Below, in pieces: positions 15,774 through 28,407 of a stretch of DNA of 64,000 bases. Position 1 is the first letter of the stretch; every line of letters begins with the position of its first letter. The notes under the pieces are model-generated. The model saw only the letters and a program-made list of their open reading frames with translations. It had not been told where the DNA came from and did no database searches. The stretch is from Sphaerisporangium album (GTDB lineage Bacteria; Actinomycetota; Actinomycetes; Streptosporangiales; Streptosporangiaceae). A program made the translations under genes and the position numbers. The DNA is taken from positions 248,001 through 312,000 of the forward strand of contig NZ_QOIL01000005.1 in NCBI RefSeq assembly GCF_003323745.1, written 5' to 3'.

Positions 15774-17033
15774 TCAGCGCACCCAGCCGCCGGAGGTGAG
15801 CAGGCCCAGCACCGAGTCCACGGCGCGGTCGACGGACATGCCGGTGGTGTCGAGCGTCAGGTCGGCGTCGTCGGGCTCCTCGTAGGGGTCCGAGATGCCG
15901 GTGAACGCCGGGATGATGCCCGCCCGCGCCTTGGCGTACAGCCCCTTGCGGTCGCGCCGCTCGCACTCGGCGAGCGGCGTGGCCACGTGGACCAGGACGA
16001 AGTCCGCGCCGACCGCCTCCACCATGTGGCGCACCTCGTCGCGGGTCGCCGCGTACGGGGCGATCGGCGCGCAGATGGCCAGGCCGCCGTGCCGGGCGAC
16101 CTCGGAGGCGACGAAGCCGATCCTGCGGATGTTGAGGTCGCGGTCCTCCTTGGAGAAGGTCAGCCCCGCCGACAGCAGCCGCCGCACGACGTCGCCGTCC
16201 AGGTAGGTGACCGTACGGCCGCCGCGTTCGAGCAGGGCGTCGTGCAGGCCCCGGGCGATCGTGGACTTGCCCGACCCCGACAGGCCCGTGAAGAGGACGA
16301 CGACGCCGCGCCGGTGCGGGGGGCCGGGCAGCGTGACGGGCTCGGGGCCGGCCATGTGCTCGTGGGCGCCGAACGCGGCGGCGACGTGCTCGCGCAGCTC
16401 CAGGTCGATCTCGGGCTCGCGCGGCGCGAGGGGGACGACGGCGACGGCGGTGCCCTTCGGCAGGGCGTCGCGGGCCTTCAGCGCCGCCCGCACCACGGCC
16501 GGGCCGCCCTCGCCGAAGGCCAGCGGCAGCAGCAGGATCGCCGCGTCCAGCTCTCGGGCCGTCGCGGTGATCTCGCCCAGGTCGTCCAGCGGGCCGCGCA
16601 TCGTCACGGCCAGCACGGGACGCTCGCCCAGCTCGGCGCGGACCTCGGCCGGGGAGCGGCGCAGGCGGGCGAAGGGGCCGTGCTCGGGCGCGCCCAGCGA
16701 GGTGACGGGACCCGCCACGAGGCCGTCGGCGGTGCGCTCGGTCACCTTCACCACGGCGACGGCGGCGCCCTCGGGGTCGCGCAGCGTGAGTTCCTGGCCG
16801 GCCGAGACAGGGTGGCCGGGCGGCACGGTGAGCGTGACCGCGTCGGGCCAGGGGGTGCCGTCGGCGAGCCGCCCGTTCTCGACGACCGACGCGAGGTCGG
16901 CCGAGCCGAGGAAGCCGGTCAGCGGGGCGAAGGCCCCGGACAGCAGCAACTCCAGGTCGGCGAGCTCGTGGGCGTCCGGCACCCACTCCAGGACCGGTTC
17001 GGCGTCGGCCGTCGTCTGCTCCGCGTTTGCCAC
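15774..17033 (-). CDS. cysC: Adenylyl-sulfate kinase with a reduced sulfurylase-like N-terminus
   Basis: The last 175 residues are a complete APS kinase: FTGLSGSGKSTIARGL (P-loop, from residue 249), YLDGDVVRRLL, FSKEDRDLNIRRIG, APYAATRDEVR and GLYAKARAGIIPAFTGISDP. It makes PAPS from APS and ATP. The first 235 residues resemble the front of ATP sulfurylase (LLLSGAFAPLTGFLG and the PUA-like region) but are too short, and I cannot find the QxRNPxHxxH-type motif needed for catalysis; LAVTMRGPLDDLGE stands at about that place. So this part is likely structural or regulatory. Its location beside three sulfotransferase genes fits a dedicated PAPS supply. ATG at 17033. Confidence 0.9.
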   Translation of the reverse strand: MANAEQTTADAEPVLEWVPDAHELADLELLLSGAFAPLTGFLGSADLASVVENGRLADGTPWPDAVTLTVPPGHPVSAGQELTLRDPEGAAVAVVKVTERTADGLVAGPVTSLGAPEHGPFARLRRSPAEVRAELGERPVLAVTMRGPLDDLGEITATARELDAAILLLPLAFGEGGPAVVRAALKARDALPKGTAVAVVPLAPREPEIDLELREHVAAAFGAHEHMAGPEPVTLPGPPHRRGVVVLFTGLSGSGKSTIARGLHDALLERGGRTVTYLDGDVVRRLLSAGLTFSKEDRDLNIRRIGFVASEVARHGGLAICAPIAPYAATRDEVRHMVEAVGADFVLVHVATPLAECERRDRKGLYAKARAGIIPAFTGISDPYEEPDDADLTLDTTGMSVDRAVDSVLGLLTSGGWVR

Positions 17034-17083
17034 AGGGGTCAGGATATTGGCGTGTCGCCCCCGTCACGGCCACGGGGCGCGAG

Positions 17084-17181
17084 GTACGGCGCGGGCGCCC
17101 GGGACGTGGCCGGAGGTACGGCGCGGGCGCTCGGGGACATGGACCGCGATACGGCGCGGGTGTCCGGAAGGCGGAAGGCAT
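17084..17181. repeat. Three 32/33-bp intergenic tandem repeats
   Basis: Units begin at 17084, 17116 and 17149, each with RTACGGCGCGGG. Read on the minus strand they contain CCCGGGCGCCCGCGCCG, nearly the same core as the array at 30302-30397. Confidence 0.75.
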
Positions 17182-17242
17182 AGCGCGGCCGCCCCCGGCG
17201 CGTCCAAGGGCCGACGACGACATCCGGAGGTGATCGTGGACG

Positions 17243-17761
17243 TTGCCGAGGAGCGACGCTTCCGCGAGTTCGCCCGCGCTGATGCGGTTCGGCTTCCTGC
17301 TCACCGGCGGGGACCAGCACGCGGCCGAGGACCTGCTGCAGACCGTCCTGGCCAGGACGGCGTCCCGGTGGAGCGGCATCGACGACCCCGAGCCGTACGT
17401 GCGGCGTGCCATGTACCGCCAGCAGGTGAGCTGGTGGCGCCTCGCCTCGCACCGGCGCGAGACCACGGTCGCGGACACCCCCGACGCGCCGGACCCCTCC
17501 GGGCGCGACCACGCGGACACGGCCGAGGTGAAGCTCGTGCTGCGCCGCGCGCTGGCCCGGCTGACCTCCCGCCAGCGCGCCGCCCTGGTCCTGCGGTACT
17601 TCGAGGACCTGCCAGAGGCCGACGTGGCGCAGATCATGGGCTGCTCGGTCGGCACCGTGCGCAGCACCGTCCACCGCTCGCTCGCCCGCCTGCGCGCCGC
17701 CGCGCCGGAGCTGGCCGATCTGCGCGCCCCGCGCGACTCGTTCGAGGAGGTCACCCCGTGA
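17243..17761 (+). CDS. SigE-family RNA polymerase sigma factor (5' end probably frameshifted)
   Basis: The frame opened by TTG 17243 encodes region 2 (SPALMRFGFLLTGGDQHAAEDLLQ split across LMRFGFLLTG and HAAEDLLQTVLARTA) and region 4 (LTSRQRAALVLRYFEDLPEADVAQIMGCSVGTVRS split at DLPEA), as in actinobacterial SigE-type ECF factors. However, the good ribosome binding site CCGGAGG (17224-17230) is placed 5 bases before GTG 17236 in another frame. That frame reads VDVAEERRFREFARA, which is the family's normal N-terminus. So the 5' end seems to be disrupted by a small deletion near 17268-17281, and the protein may be non-functional or start late. The stop overlaps the GTG of the next gene (GTGA). 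Confidence 0.75.
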   Translation: MPRSDASASSPALMRFGFLLTGGDQHAAEDLLQTVLARTASRWSGIDDPEPYVRRAMYRQQVSWWRLASHRRETTVADTPDAPDPSGRDHADTAEVKLVLRRALARLTSRQRAALVLRYFEDLPEADVAQIMGCSVGTVRSTVHRSLARLRAAAPELADLRAPRDSFEEVTP

Positions 17762-19158
17762 CACCCGAGTCCCTGCCGTCCGAGACGCTGCCCGAGATGT
17801 TGCGCGAGTGGTCCGCGGAGGCCCGGGTGCCCCACGACCTGGCCGACCGCGCCCTGCGGCGGCGCGCTCGTCGCCGCACCGCCTCGTTCGCGCTGGCCGC
17901 CGGGGTGGCGGCCGTCGTGGTCGCCACCGGCGTCCTGGTGCCGAAGATCCTGGAGGACGGACGCCGGCGCATCGATCTCGCCGTCGCGAGCGGCACGCCG
18001 ACCGCGTCCGCGTCGTCCGTCGCCTCCCCCGAGCCCGCCCCGGCGTCCTCCGCCCCGTTCCCGGTCGATCCCCCGCCCACGGAGCCGGCGCCGGAGCCGG
18101 CCTCCGTCGAGCCCGGCGCGATGCCCGACTCCCTCGCGGTGCGTGCCGATCCGGGGAACGCCCCGCCGAAGAGCCTGATCGCCGCGGGCGGGGTCGCCGT
18201 CTCGGCGTACTACGTGTGGGAGTACGAGAAGATCGGCGCGAGGTCCGACCGCCGCAAGGACGCCTGGTTCCTGTACGACCCGCGGACCGGCGGATACGAG
18301 CGGACCGATTGGACGGAGGTCACCGTGGCCCCCGGCATGAAGTACGCCGCCGTGCTGGAGGGAGCCCTGCCCGCCCGCAGGATCGGCCTCCTCGACATGG
18401 CCACGCGCACCGTCAGGTGGATCGACCTCGACCACTCGGTGGCGCGGATCTCCTGGTCGCCCGACGGCGCCAGGGTGCTCGCCACGACCTACGAGAAGGA
18501 CCCGACCGTCCGCATCAAGCTGTCCGCCGACGGCAGAAGCTGGCAGACGCCGGACCCCGTACGCGGTGGCTTTCAGATCGTCGACGTGGCGTCGGGGCGG
18601 GCGTCGTACCACGCCGTGCCGCACGAGGACGGGTTCCCGGGGCCGCCGGACACCCAGTTCCTGTGGTCCGACGACGGCACGCTGGTCTGGCAGCCCAACA
18701 ACGGGCGGATGCGCGACAGCGACCCGCAGCGGCTCTACTACGACCTGGAGGGCCGGCCGCACGACGCGCCCCGGGAACAGCTCGCGACCTCCGAGGCGGC
18801 CGGCCTCTCGCCGGACGGAAGGTTGTACGCCGACCGCCGCCACCCGCCCCGGGTGGGGAAGCCCCTGAGCCCCTCGGAGGCGGAGAAGCTCCTGGAGGCG
18901 GAGCCGAAGGGCCCGGAGACGGTCGTCAGGGACGTCGCGACCGGGAAGATCACCGGGCGGCAGAAGATGCTCCAGCTCCTGGCGTGGGCGGACGACACCC
19001 ATCTGATCGCGCTGCAGTGCCTCGACCGGTGCCAGGATGAGTTCGACGCCTACCTGGCGCTGGTCACCGTCGACGGACGGCAGAGCGTCCGGCTCTCGGG
19101 CGACAGGAGGAACAGCCAGCGGGAGGGAAGCTGGCACCCCGTGCTGACCAAGCGCTGA
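17758..19158 (+). CDS. Single-pass membrane protein with beta-propeller-like exterior, sigma-factor partner
   Basis: The 466-residue product has a 45-residue cytoplasmic head (LPEMLREWSAEARVPHDLAD), one membrane helix (FALAAGVAAVVVATGVLVP), a Pro/Ala/Ser-rich linker and an extracellular domain. The latter has blade-like segments such as ISWSPDGARVLATTY and FLWSDDGTLVWQP, resembling TolB/WD-type propellers. It overlaps the sigma factor gene by GTGA. This order is common for SigE-type sigma factors, where the second gene often encodes an anti-sigma or linked sensor; no zinc-binding anti-sigma motif is visible, so that role is inferred. The late CLDRCQDEFDAYLALV could hold a disulfide. Confidence 0.8.
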   Translation: MTPESLPSETLPEMLREWSAEARVPHDLADRALRRRARRRTASFALAAGVAAVVVATGVLVPKILEDGRRRIDLAVASGTPTASASSVASPEPAPASSAPFPVDPPPTEPAPEPASVEPGAMPDSLAVRADPGNAPPKSLIAAGGVAVSAYYVWEYEKIGARSDRRKDAWFLYDPRTGGYERTDWTEVTVAPGMKYAAVLEGALPARRIGLLDMATRTVRWIDLDHSVARISWSPDGARVLATTYEKDPTVRIKLSADGRSWQTPDPVRGGFQIVDVASGRASYHAVPHEDGFPGPPDTQFLWSDDGTLVWQPNNGRMRDSDPQRLYYDLEGRPHDAPREQLATSEAAGLSPDGRLYADRRHPPRVGKPLSPSEAEKLLEAEPKGPETVVRDVATGKITGRQKMLQLLAWADDTHLIALQCLDRCQDEFDAYLALVTVDGRQSVRLSGDRRNSQREGSWHPVLTKR

Positions 19159-19194
19159 GGACCGTGCCCGCCGGGCCCGCCATGGCCCGGACGC

Positions 19195-19926
19195 TCAGAT
19201 GAGGCGGGCGAAGTGGTTCTGCGGCTTGCGGATCACCAGCGTGATCTCGTCCCGCGTGGCGGGCAGGCGGTCGCCGGACAGGCGGGCGACCATCTTGCAC
19301 GCCACGCGGGCCAGCCTGGCGTGCGGGCCACGTAGCGCGGGCCCCGACGTCCCGGAGTAGTCCTCGGCGATCATCAGGCCGCGCATCAGGCAGTAGGAGT
19401 GGATGCCCTCGCGGGAGGCGACCTGCTCGTAGATCGCCGGCAGCGGGCCGACCGCGCCCGCCGGGGCGAACCTGCGCCACAGCAACCTGCGGATCCAGCC
19501 CGGCAGGGCGCGGTCGCAGAAGCCGTACGCCGAGGCGCGGTCGCGCATCCTGATCAGCAGCAGGCCGCCGGGGCGCAGCGCGTTGACCATGCGGTCGAGC
19601 ACGAGCTCGGTGTGCCGCACGCGCTCCAGCAGGAAGGCGGCGTGGACGACGTCGAACGTGCGGGGCAGCAGGGGCGTGGCGCGCAGGTCGCCGAGGAACC
19701 GCGCGTCCAGGTCGGAGCGGCGCTCCGTCGAGGCGCGCAGCACGGGGAGGTCTTCGTCGATGCCGGTGATCCGGGTCTCGACGCGCTCCAGATCGATGCC
19801 GCCGCCCCGGCCGCACCCGGCGATCAGGATGTCCAGCCGCCGGCCGAGCTGCTCGTTCCTCAGCTCGCGGATCCGGAGGCTGAACACGTCGCCTTGGGTG
19901 GCGGGCCACCATCGAACCTCTGACAT
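19195..19926 (-). CDS. Class I SAM-dependent methyltransferase
   Basis: A 243-residue protein with the Rossmann-fold order: DILIAGCGRGGGIDL (SAM-binding motif I, about residues 31-45), ITGIDEDLPVL (acidic end of strand 2), FDVVHAAFLLERV (motif IV) and LRPGGLLLIRMRD. The last part (RRLLWRRFAPAG and IHSYCLMRGLMIAEDYS) is specific to a subset of actinobacterial homologues. The substrate is unknown. ATG 19926 is chosen; a GTG at 19944 is possible. It stands alone between the sigma-factor pair and mfd. Confidence 0.8.
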   Translation of the reverse strand: MSEVRWWPATQGDVFSLRIRELRNEQLGRRLDILIAGCGRGGGIDLERVETRITGIDEDLPVLRASTERRSDLDARFLGDLRATPLLPRTFDVVHAAFLLERVRHTELVLDRMVNALRPGGLLLIRMRDRASAYGFCDRALPGWIRRLLWRRFAPAGAVGPLPAIYEQVASREGIHSYCLMRGLMIAEDYSGTSGPALRGPHARLARVACKMVARLSGDRLPATRDEITLVIRKPQNHFARLI

Positions 19927-20315
19927 GTGACTCAGGGTAGTCACCTAAACCCGAGCTGTAGTGCATTTACTTGACGAAGGGGCCACCCCGGGTCAGGGAA
20001 GGCCGGGCGCGCGCGGGGCCGTAACCGTCCGGATCCCCGCCGGACCACCACGGGCAAGATCACCTTTATCGGACGGACGGGCGGTTCCCGGCATGACGGC
20101 GCCCGCGGGGAAGTAGCCTTGAGGTTGACCCCGGCGACTGAACCGGGGTCGCGCGCGTCGTCGTATAGTGCGCAGGGCGCCCGGGTGGGTCGTCATGGGC
20201 GCGGCCTGCGGCGACGCGGTGCGCGAGGTGGGTCGCCGTGTGGGGTGTGTTCGAGTTGAGCAGGCCGTCCCCGGGCGAACGAGTAGGCGGGCCTGACCAC
20301 GTGGGGGCATTTCTG
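19927..20315. other. Intergenic region upstream of mfd, with one hairpin
   Basis: About 390 bp without a credible gene. It contains an 8-bp stem-loop at 20127-20150 (GACCCCGG / CCGGGGTC, 8-base loop) and a -10-like TATAGT at 20164-20169 that could belong to the mfd promoter, though I see no matching -35. The function of the hairpin is unknown. Confidence 0.4.
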
Positions 20316-23897
<3,582 letters not shown>

Positions 23898-23981
23898 ACA
23901 GGCATGGACAGGCGCGGCTCGGTGACGAGACGGTCGCCTGGTTTGAGTAGAGTAGCCCCGCGTCTGCTGAAGGGACCGCTA

Positions 23982-24656
23982 GTGAAGTCGATTCGTGTGC
24001 GCGCGCTGCTGGCCGTAGCGGCCGCCGTGCTGGCCTGCGTCGCGCTGACCGCCTGCTCCTCGCCGGTGAGCCTCGGCTCGGCGGCCACCGTCGGCGACCA
24101 GCGCATCAGCTCCAGCGAGCTGAACGCCGAGATCGAGGAGTACCAGGCGGCGCTGAAGAAGGCCAAGATCTCCGAGGCGCAGCTTCAGATCCCCTCGGTG
24201 CCGCGCGCGATCCTCCTCCAGCTGATCTACTTCCGTCAGTTCGAGCAGTTCGCCCGGCGCAACGGCGTCGTCGTCACCGAGGGCGACGTCGACAAGTTCA
24301 TCACCGAGCAGGGCGGCATGCAGCAGATCGGCCCGGCGGCGCTCAGCAAGGGCGTCCCGCCGTCCGAGACCCGCGCGTGGATCCGCGCCGCGATCATCTA
24401 TCAAAAGGGCCTGGAGCGCTTCGGCGCCAACCTGACCGACCAGGCGTCGGTGCAGGCCGCCCAGATGAAGCTGTTCGGGCAGATGGACGCCGTCCCGGTC
24501 AAGATCTCCCCGCGCTACGGCACCTGGGACACCCAGCGGGGCCTGGTCGAGGAGGCCCGGTTCGGCAAGCCCGCCGCCGGCACCGACGCCGCCACCCCGC
24601 AGGACCCCTCCCAGCAGCAGGACCCGAACCAGTCGGACCCCGCGGCCGGCCAGTGA
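23982..24656 (+). CDS. SurA-N-like lipoprotein
   Basis: A 224-residue lipoprotein: the signal segment LLAVAAAVLACVALTACSS has a lipobox LTAC, followed by ATVGDQRISSSELNAEI, the strand-helix opening of SurA/PrsA-type chaperone domains. No parvulin PPIase domain follows, so it is probably a helical holdase-like or assembly protein outside the membrane. The C-terminal tail is Gln/Asp/Pro-rich. GTG 23982 has GAAGGGA at 23969-23975. Its stop overlaps the GTG start of mazG (GTGA). The mfd - lipoprotein - mazG order is conserved in actinobacteria. Confidence 0.88.
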   Translation: MKSIRVRALLAVAAAVLACVALTACSSPVSLGSAATVGDQRISSSELNAEIEEYQAALKKAKISEAQLQIPSVPRAILLQLIYFRQFEQFARRNGVVVTEGDVDKFITEQGGMQQIGPAALSKGVPPSETRAWIRAAIIYQKGLERFGANLTDQASVQAAQMKLFGQMDAVPVKISPRYGTWDTQRGLVEEARFGKPAAGTDAATPQDPSQQQDPNQSDPAAGQ

Positions 24657-25627
24657 CCCTCGTCGTCGTCACGACCTCGCCCCGGGTGGCGCCGGGGCTG
24701 CTGAGCGGGCGGGCGTGGGCGGTCCTCGGGTCGGGGCGCGTGCTCACCGGCTCCGGCGACCACCCGCTGCTGCCCTACCTCGCCGAGGAGGACATCCCGG
24801 TCGAGGTCGTGACGCCCGACCCGGTCGCGCTCGCGCGTGAGAGTCTCGACACGACGATCGTCTGGCTCGCCGCCCAGGACGGCGACGAGCCGTTCATGCG
24901 CGCCGTCGGCCGCGCCGCGCTCGACATGCCAGAGCCGCCGGTCATCGAGCTCGTCCCCGGCTCCTACGACCTGCCGGGCGCCCGGTTCGTCGACATGGTC
25001 GCCGTCATGGACCGCCTGCGGCGCGACTGCCCGTGGGACGCCCGGCAGACCCACGAGTCGCTGGTGCCGTACCTGCTGGAGGAGGCCTACGAGGTCCTGG
25101 AGACCATCGAGGAGGGCGACCACGCCGCCCTGCGCGAGGAGCTCGGCGACCTGCTCTTCCAGGTGGTCTTCCATGCGCGCCTCGCGCAGGAGCGCTCCGA
25201 GGAGGACGGCGGCTTCGACGTCGACGACGTCGTGCAGGAGCTCGTGGACAAGCTGGTGCGACGCCATCCGCACGTGTTCGCCGGGACCGTCGTGGACGGC
25301 GCCGAGGAGGTCAACGCCAACTGGGACGCGATCAAGGCCGCCGAGCGCGCGGCGAAGGGCCGCGAGTCGTCGCTCGACGGCGTGCCCATGGGCCAGCCCG
25401 CGCTGTCCCTGGTCCTCGGGCTGCAGAGCCGGGCCGAGCGGGCGGGCGCCCCCGACACCCTCTCGCGTGCCGTCGGGCAGGGCATCGGCCGCGAGCTGTT
25501 CGATCTCGTCCGCCGCGCCCGCGCCGCCGGCCTCGACCCGGAGGCCGAGCTGCGCGCCGCCGCCCGCGACTACCGCGACCGCGTCCGCACCTGGGAGCAG
25601 TCCGCCAAGCCCGGCGACAACGCCTGA
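24653..25627 (+). CDS. mazG: Nucleoside triphosphate pyrophosphohydrolase MazG
   Basis: The 324-residue protein has an actinobacterial N-terminal extension (about residues 1-110, with VVVTTSPRVAPGLLSGRAW), followed by a MazG domain. The latter contains the metal-binding helices LLEEAYEVLETIEEGDHA and REELGDLLFQVVFHARLAQE, with the EExxE and ExxD patterns that hold Mg2+, and LVRRHPHVFAG. It hydrolyses (d)NTPs to NMP and PPi, clearing abnormal nucleotides. GTG start overlaps the lipoprotein stop. Followed by a 220-bp gap before eno, so eno likely has its own promoter. Confidence 0.93.
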   Translation: MTLVVVTTSPRVAPGLLSGRAWAVLGSGRVLTGSGDHPLLPYLAEEDIPVEVVTPDPVALARESLDTTIVWLAAQDGDEPFMRAVGRAALDMPEPPVIELVPGSYDLPGARFVDMVAVMDRLRRDCPWDARQTHESLVPYLLEEAYEVLETIEEGDHAALREELGDLLFQVVFHARLAQERSEEDGGFDVDDVVQELVDKLVRRHPHVFAGTVVDGAEEVNANWDAIKAAERAAKGRESSLDGVPMGQPALSLVLGLQSRAERAGAPDTLSRAVGQGIGRELFDLVRRARAAGLDPEAELRAAARDYRDRVRTWEQSAKPGDNA

Positions 25628-25841
25628 CCCTTACCGCCGCACGCAGCCAGGCCCTCAGCACCGCCGCGCCGGAGGCGCTGCCATCAACAGAGTTCGGGGC
25701 GCGGCCACCAACACAACCCCGGCGGCGTGCGGGCGTCCGGACCCCCGATAGGCTCGGGTGGCAAACCGTCCGCCACCGCATCGCGCAACGACGGCGCGGT
25801 GAAGGGTTTCCGGGGGCCCGACCCCGGGCTGACAGATCTAG

Positions 25842-27128
<1,287 letters not shown>

Positions 27129-27133
27129 TTTTC

Positions 27134-27173
27134 TCCGTACGGCTTGCGCGGATTTGCGCGCAAGCCGTACGGA
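27134..27173 (+). terminator. 17-bp hairpin between eno and ftsB-like gene
   Basis: A perfect 17-bp stem (27134-27150 with 27157-27173) with a 6-base loop. There is no U-tract, as is common in actinobacteria. It ends only 4 bases before the GGGAGGAG ribosome binding site of the next gene, so it may both terminate eno and limit read-through into that gene. Confidence 0.7.
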
Positions 27174-27185
27174 CCTGGGAGGAGC

Positions 27186-27602
27186 ATGAGGAAACGACCG
27201 CAGCTGACGGGACGGGCCGCGATCCTCGCGGTCGTGGTGTGCGCGATCGCCATGAGCCTCGCGTATCCCGTGCGCGAGTACGTCGCCCAGCGGCGCCAGA
27301 TCGCCCAGCTGGAGCGGCAGCAGGCCCAGGCCCTGAAGGACCTTCAGGAGCTCGGCGAGCGCGGCAAGATGCTCGCCGACCCCGCGTACATCGCGCGGCA
27401 GGCCAAGGCCCGGCTGCACTTCTGCGAGGAGGGCGAGAAGTGCATCGTCCTGCGCGACACCTCCAAGAAGGCCCAGCCTCCCAAGCCCGGTGCGGCCCCC
27501 GCCGCCACGCCTCCCTGGTACCAGACCCTGTGGGAATCGGTGGAGGCCGCCGACCGAGGCACGGGGCGCCGCGCCGAGCCCTCGCGCACCCCTGCCCAGT
27601 AG
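27186..27602 (+). CDS. FtsB/DivIC-like septum formation initiator
   Basis: A 138-residue bitopic protein: short basic cytoplasmic part, one helix (AAILAVVVCAIAMSLAYPVREYV across residues 10-30), and an external coiled coil (RRQIAQLERQQAQALKDLQE) followed by MLADPAYIARQAKARLHFCEEGEKC, the FtsB/DivIC signature. In mycobacteria and Streptomyces the protein after enolase is such a divisome component, linking FtsL and FtsQ. The Pro/Ala-rich C-tail is typical for actinobacteria. ATG 27186 has GGGAGGAG just upstream. Confidence 0.9.
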   Translation: MRKRPQLTGRAAILAVVVCAIAMSLAYPVREYVAQRRQIAQLERQQAQALKDLQELGERGKMLADPAYIARQAKARLHFCEEGEKCIVLRDTSKKAQPPKPGAAPAATPPWYQTLWESVEAADRGTGRRAEPSRTPAQ

Positions 27603-27729
27603 GCGCCCGTACCGCCCCGGGCCACGTATCGTCACAGGGGAGCCAGGCGCCCGGCGGGCCGGGTGAACGTCCGTGAATACCGCGCCCGAAGAGATTCCGG
27701 GCCGGGGAAATTCTGGGGAGCAGCCGACG

Positions 27730-28407
27730 ATGGTGGATCCGGCCGACGTGGCCGTGGTGGAGCAGCAGCTCGGCAGGCCGCCGAGGGGCGTGCGGGCCGT
27801 GGCGCACCGCTGCCCGTGCGGGCTGCCGGACGTCGTGGAGACCACTCCCCGGCTGCCCGACGGCTCGCCCTTCCCGACCCTCTACTACCTGACCTGCCCG
27901 AAGGCGGCCTCGGCCATCGGCACGCTGGAGTCGTCCGGCCTGATGAAGCGCATGCAGGCCCGGCTCGCCGAGGACCCCGCCCTCGCCGAGGCGTACGCGC
28001 GCGCCCACGCGGGGTACGTCGAGCGGCGCGACAAGGCGGCCTCCGAGGACGGCGTCGAGCCCCTGCCCCGCGGCATGCAGAGCGCGGGCGGCATGCCCGA
28101 CCGCGTGAAGTGCCTGCACGCCCTGGTGGGCCACGAGCTGGCCATGCCGGGCTCCAACCCGTTCGGCCGCGAGGCCCTCGACGCCCTGCCCGAGTGGTGG
28201 TGCGACGGCCCCTGCGTCCGGTCCCCAGAGCCCACAGCCACGTCGGCGGAGGGCGAGAACCCGGCTTCCCCGCCGGCAATCGAAGAGGCGTCCTCAGCAG
28301 CCCCAGCGGTATCCAGCTCTCCATCGGCCCCGCAGGCATCACCAGACCCAACGGCATCTCCAGAAGGCCGTTCCACGGGCCCGACAGCCCCCCAGGAGGA
28401 CGTATGA
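27730..28407 (+). CDS. DUF501 family protein
   Basis: The 225-residue product matches DUF501: VVEQQLGRPPRGVRAVAHRC, CPCGLPDVVETTPRL, PFPTLYYLTCPKAAS, a central YVERRDKAAS, GMPDRVKCLHALVGHELA and LPEWWCDGPCV. The clustered Cys/His residues suggest metal or Fe-S binding, but the function is unknown. DUF501 sits between divIC and ppx in most actinobacteria. The start is ATG 27730 with TGGGGAG upstream; a GTG at 27673 would add 19 residues that are not conserved in the family. The last 60 residues are Ser/Pro/Thr/Ala-rich and repetitive. The stop overlaps the next gene (ATGA). Confidence 0.87.
   Translation: MVDPADVAVVEQQLGRPPRGVRAVAHRCPCGLPDVVETTPRLPDGSPFPTLYYLTCPKAASAIGTLESSGLMKRMQARLAEDPALAEAYARAHAGYVERRDKAASEDGVEPLPRGMQSAGGMPDRVKCLHALVGHELAMPGSNPFGREALDALPEWWCDGPCVRSPEPTATSAEGENPASPPAIEEASSAAPAVSSSPSAPQASPDPTASPEGRSTGPTAPQEDV

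Noticed and set aside
17243-17761. Calling the sigma factor gene a pseudogene outright
   Set aside because: Regions 2 and 4 are intact and a late start could yield a working protein, so only the 5' end is flagged.
15733-19137. A minus-strand frame of more than 1100 codons
   Set aside because: It covers the cysC, sigma factor and propeller genes in a non-coding frame of high-GC DNA; codon use and motifs support the shorter genes.
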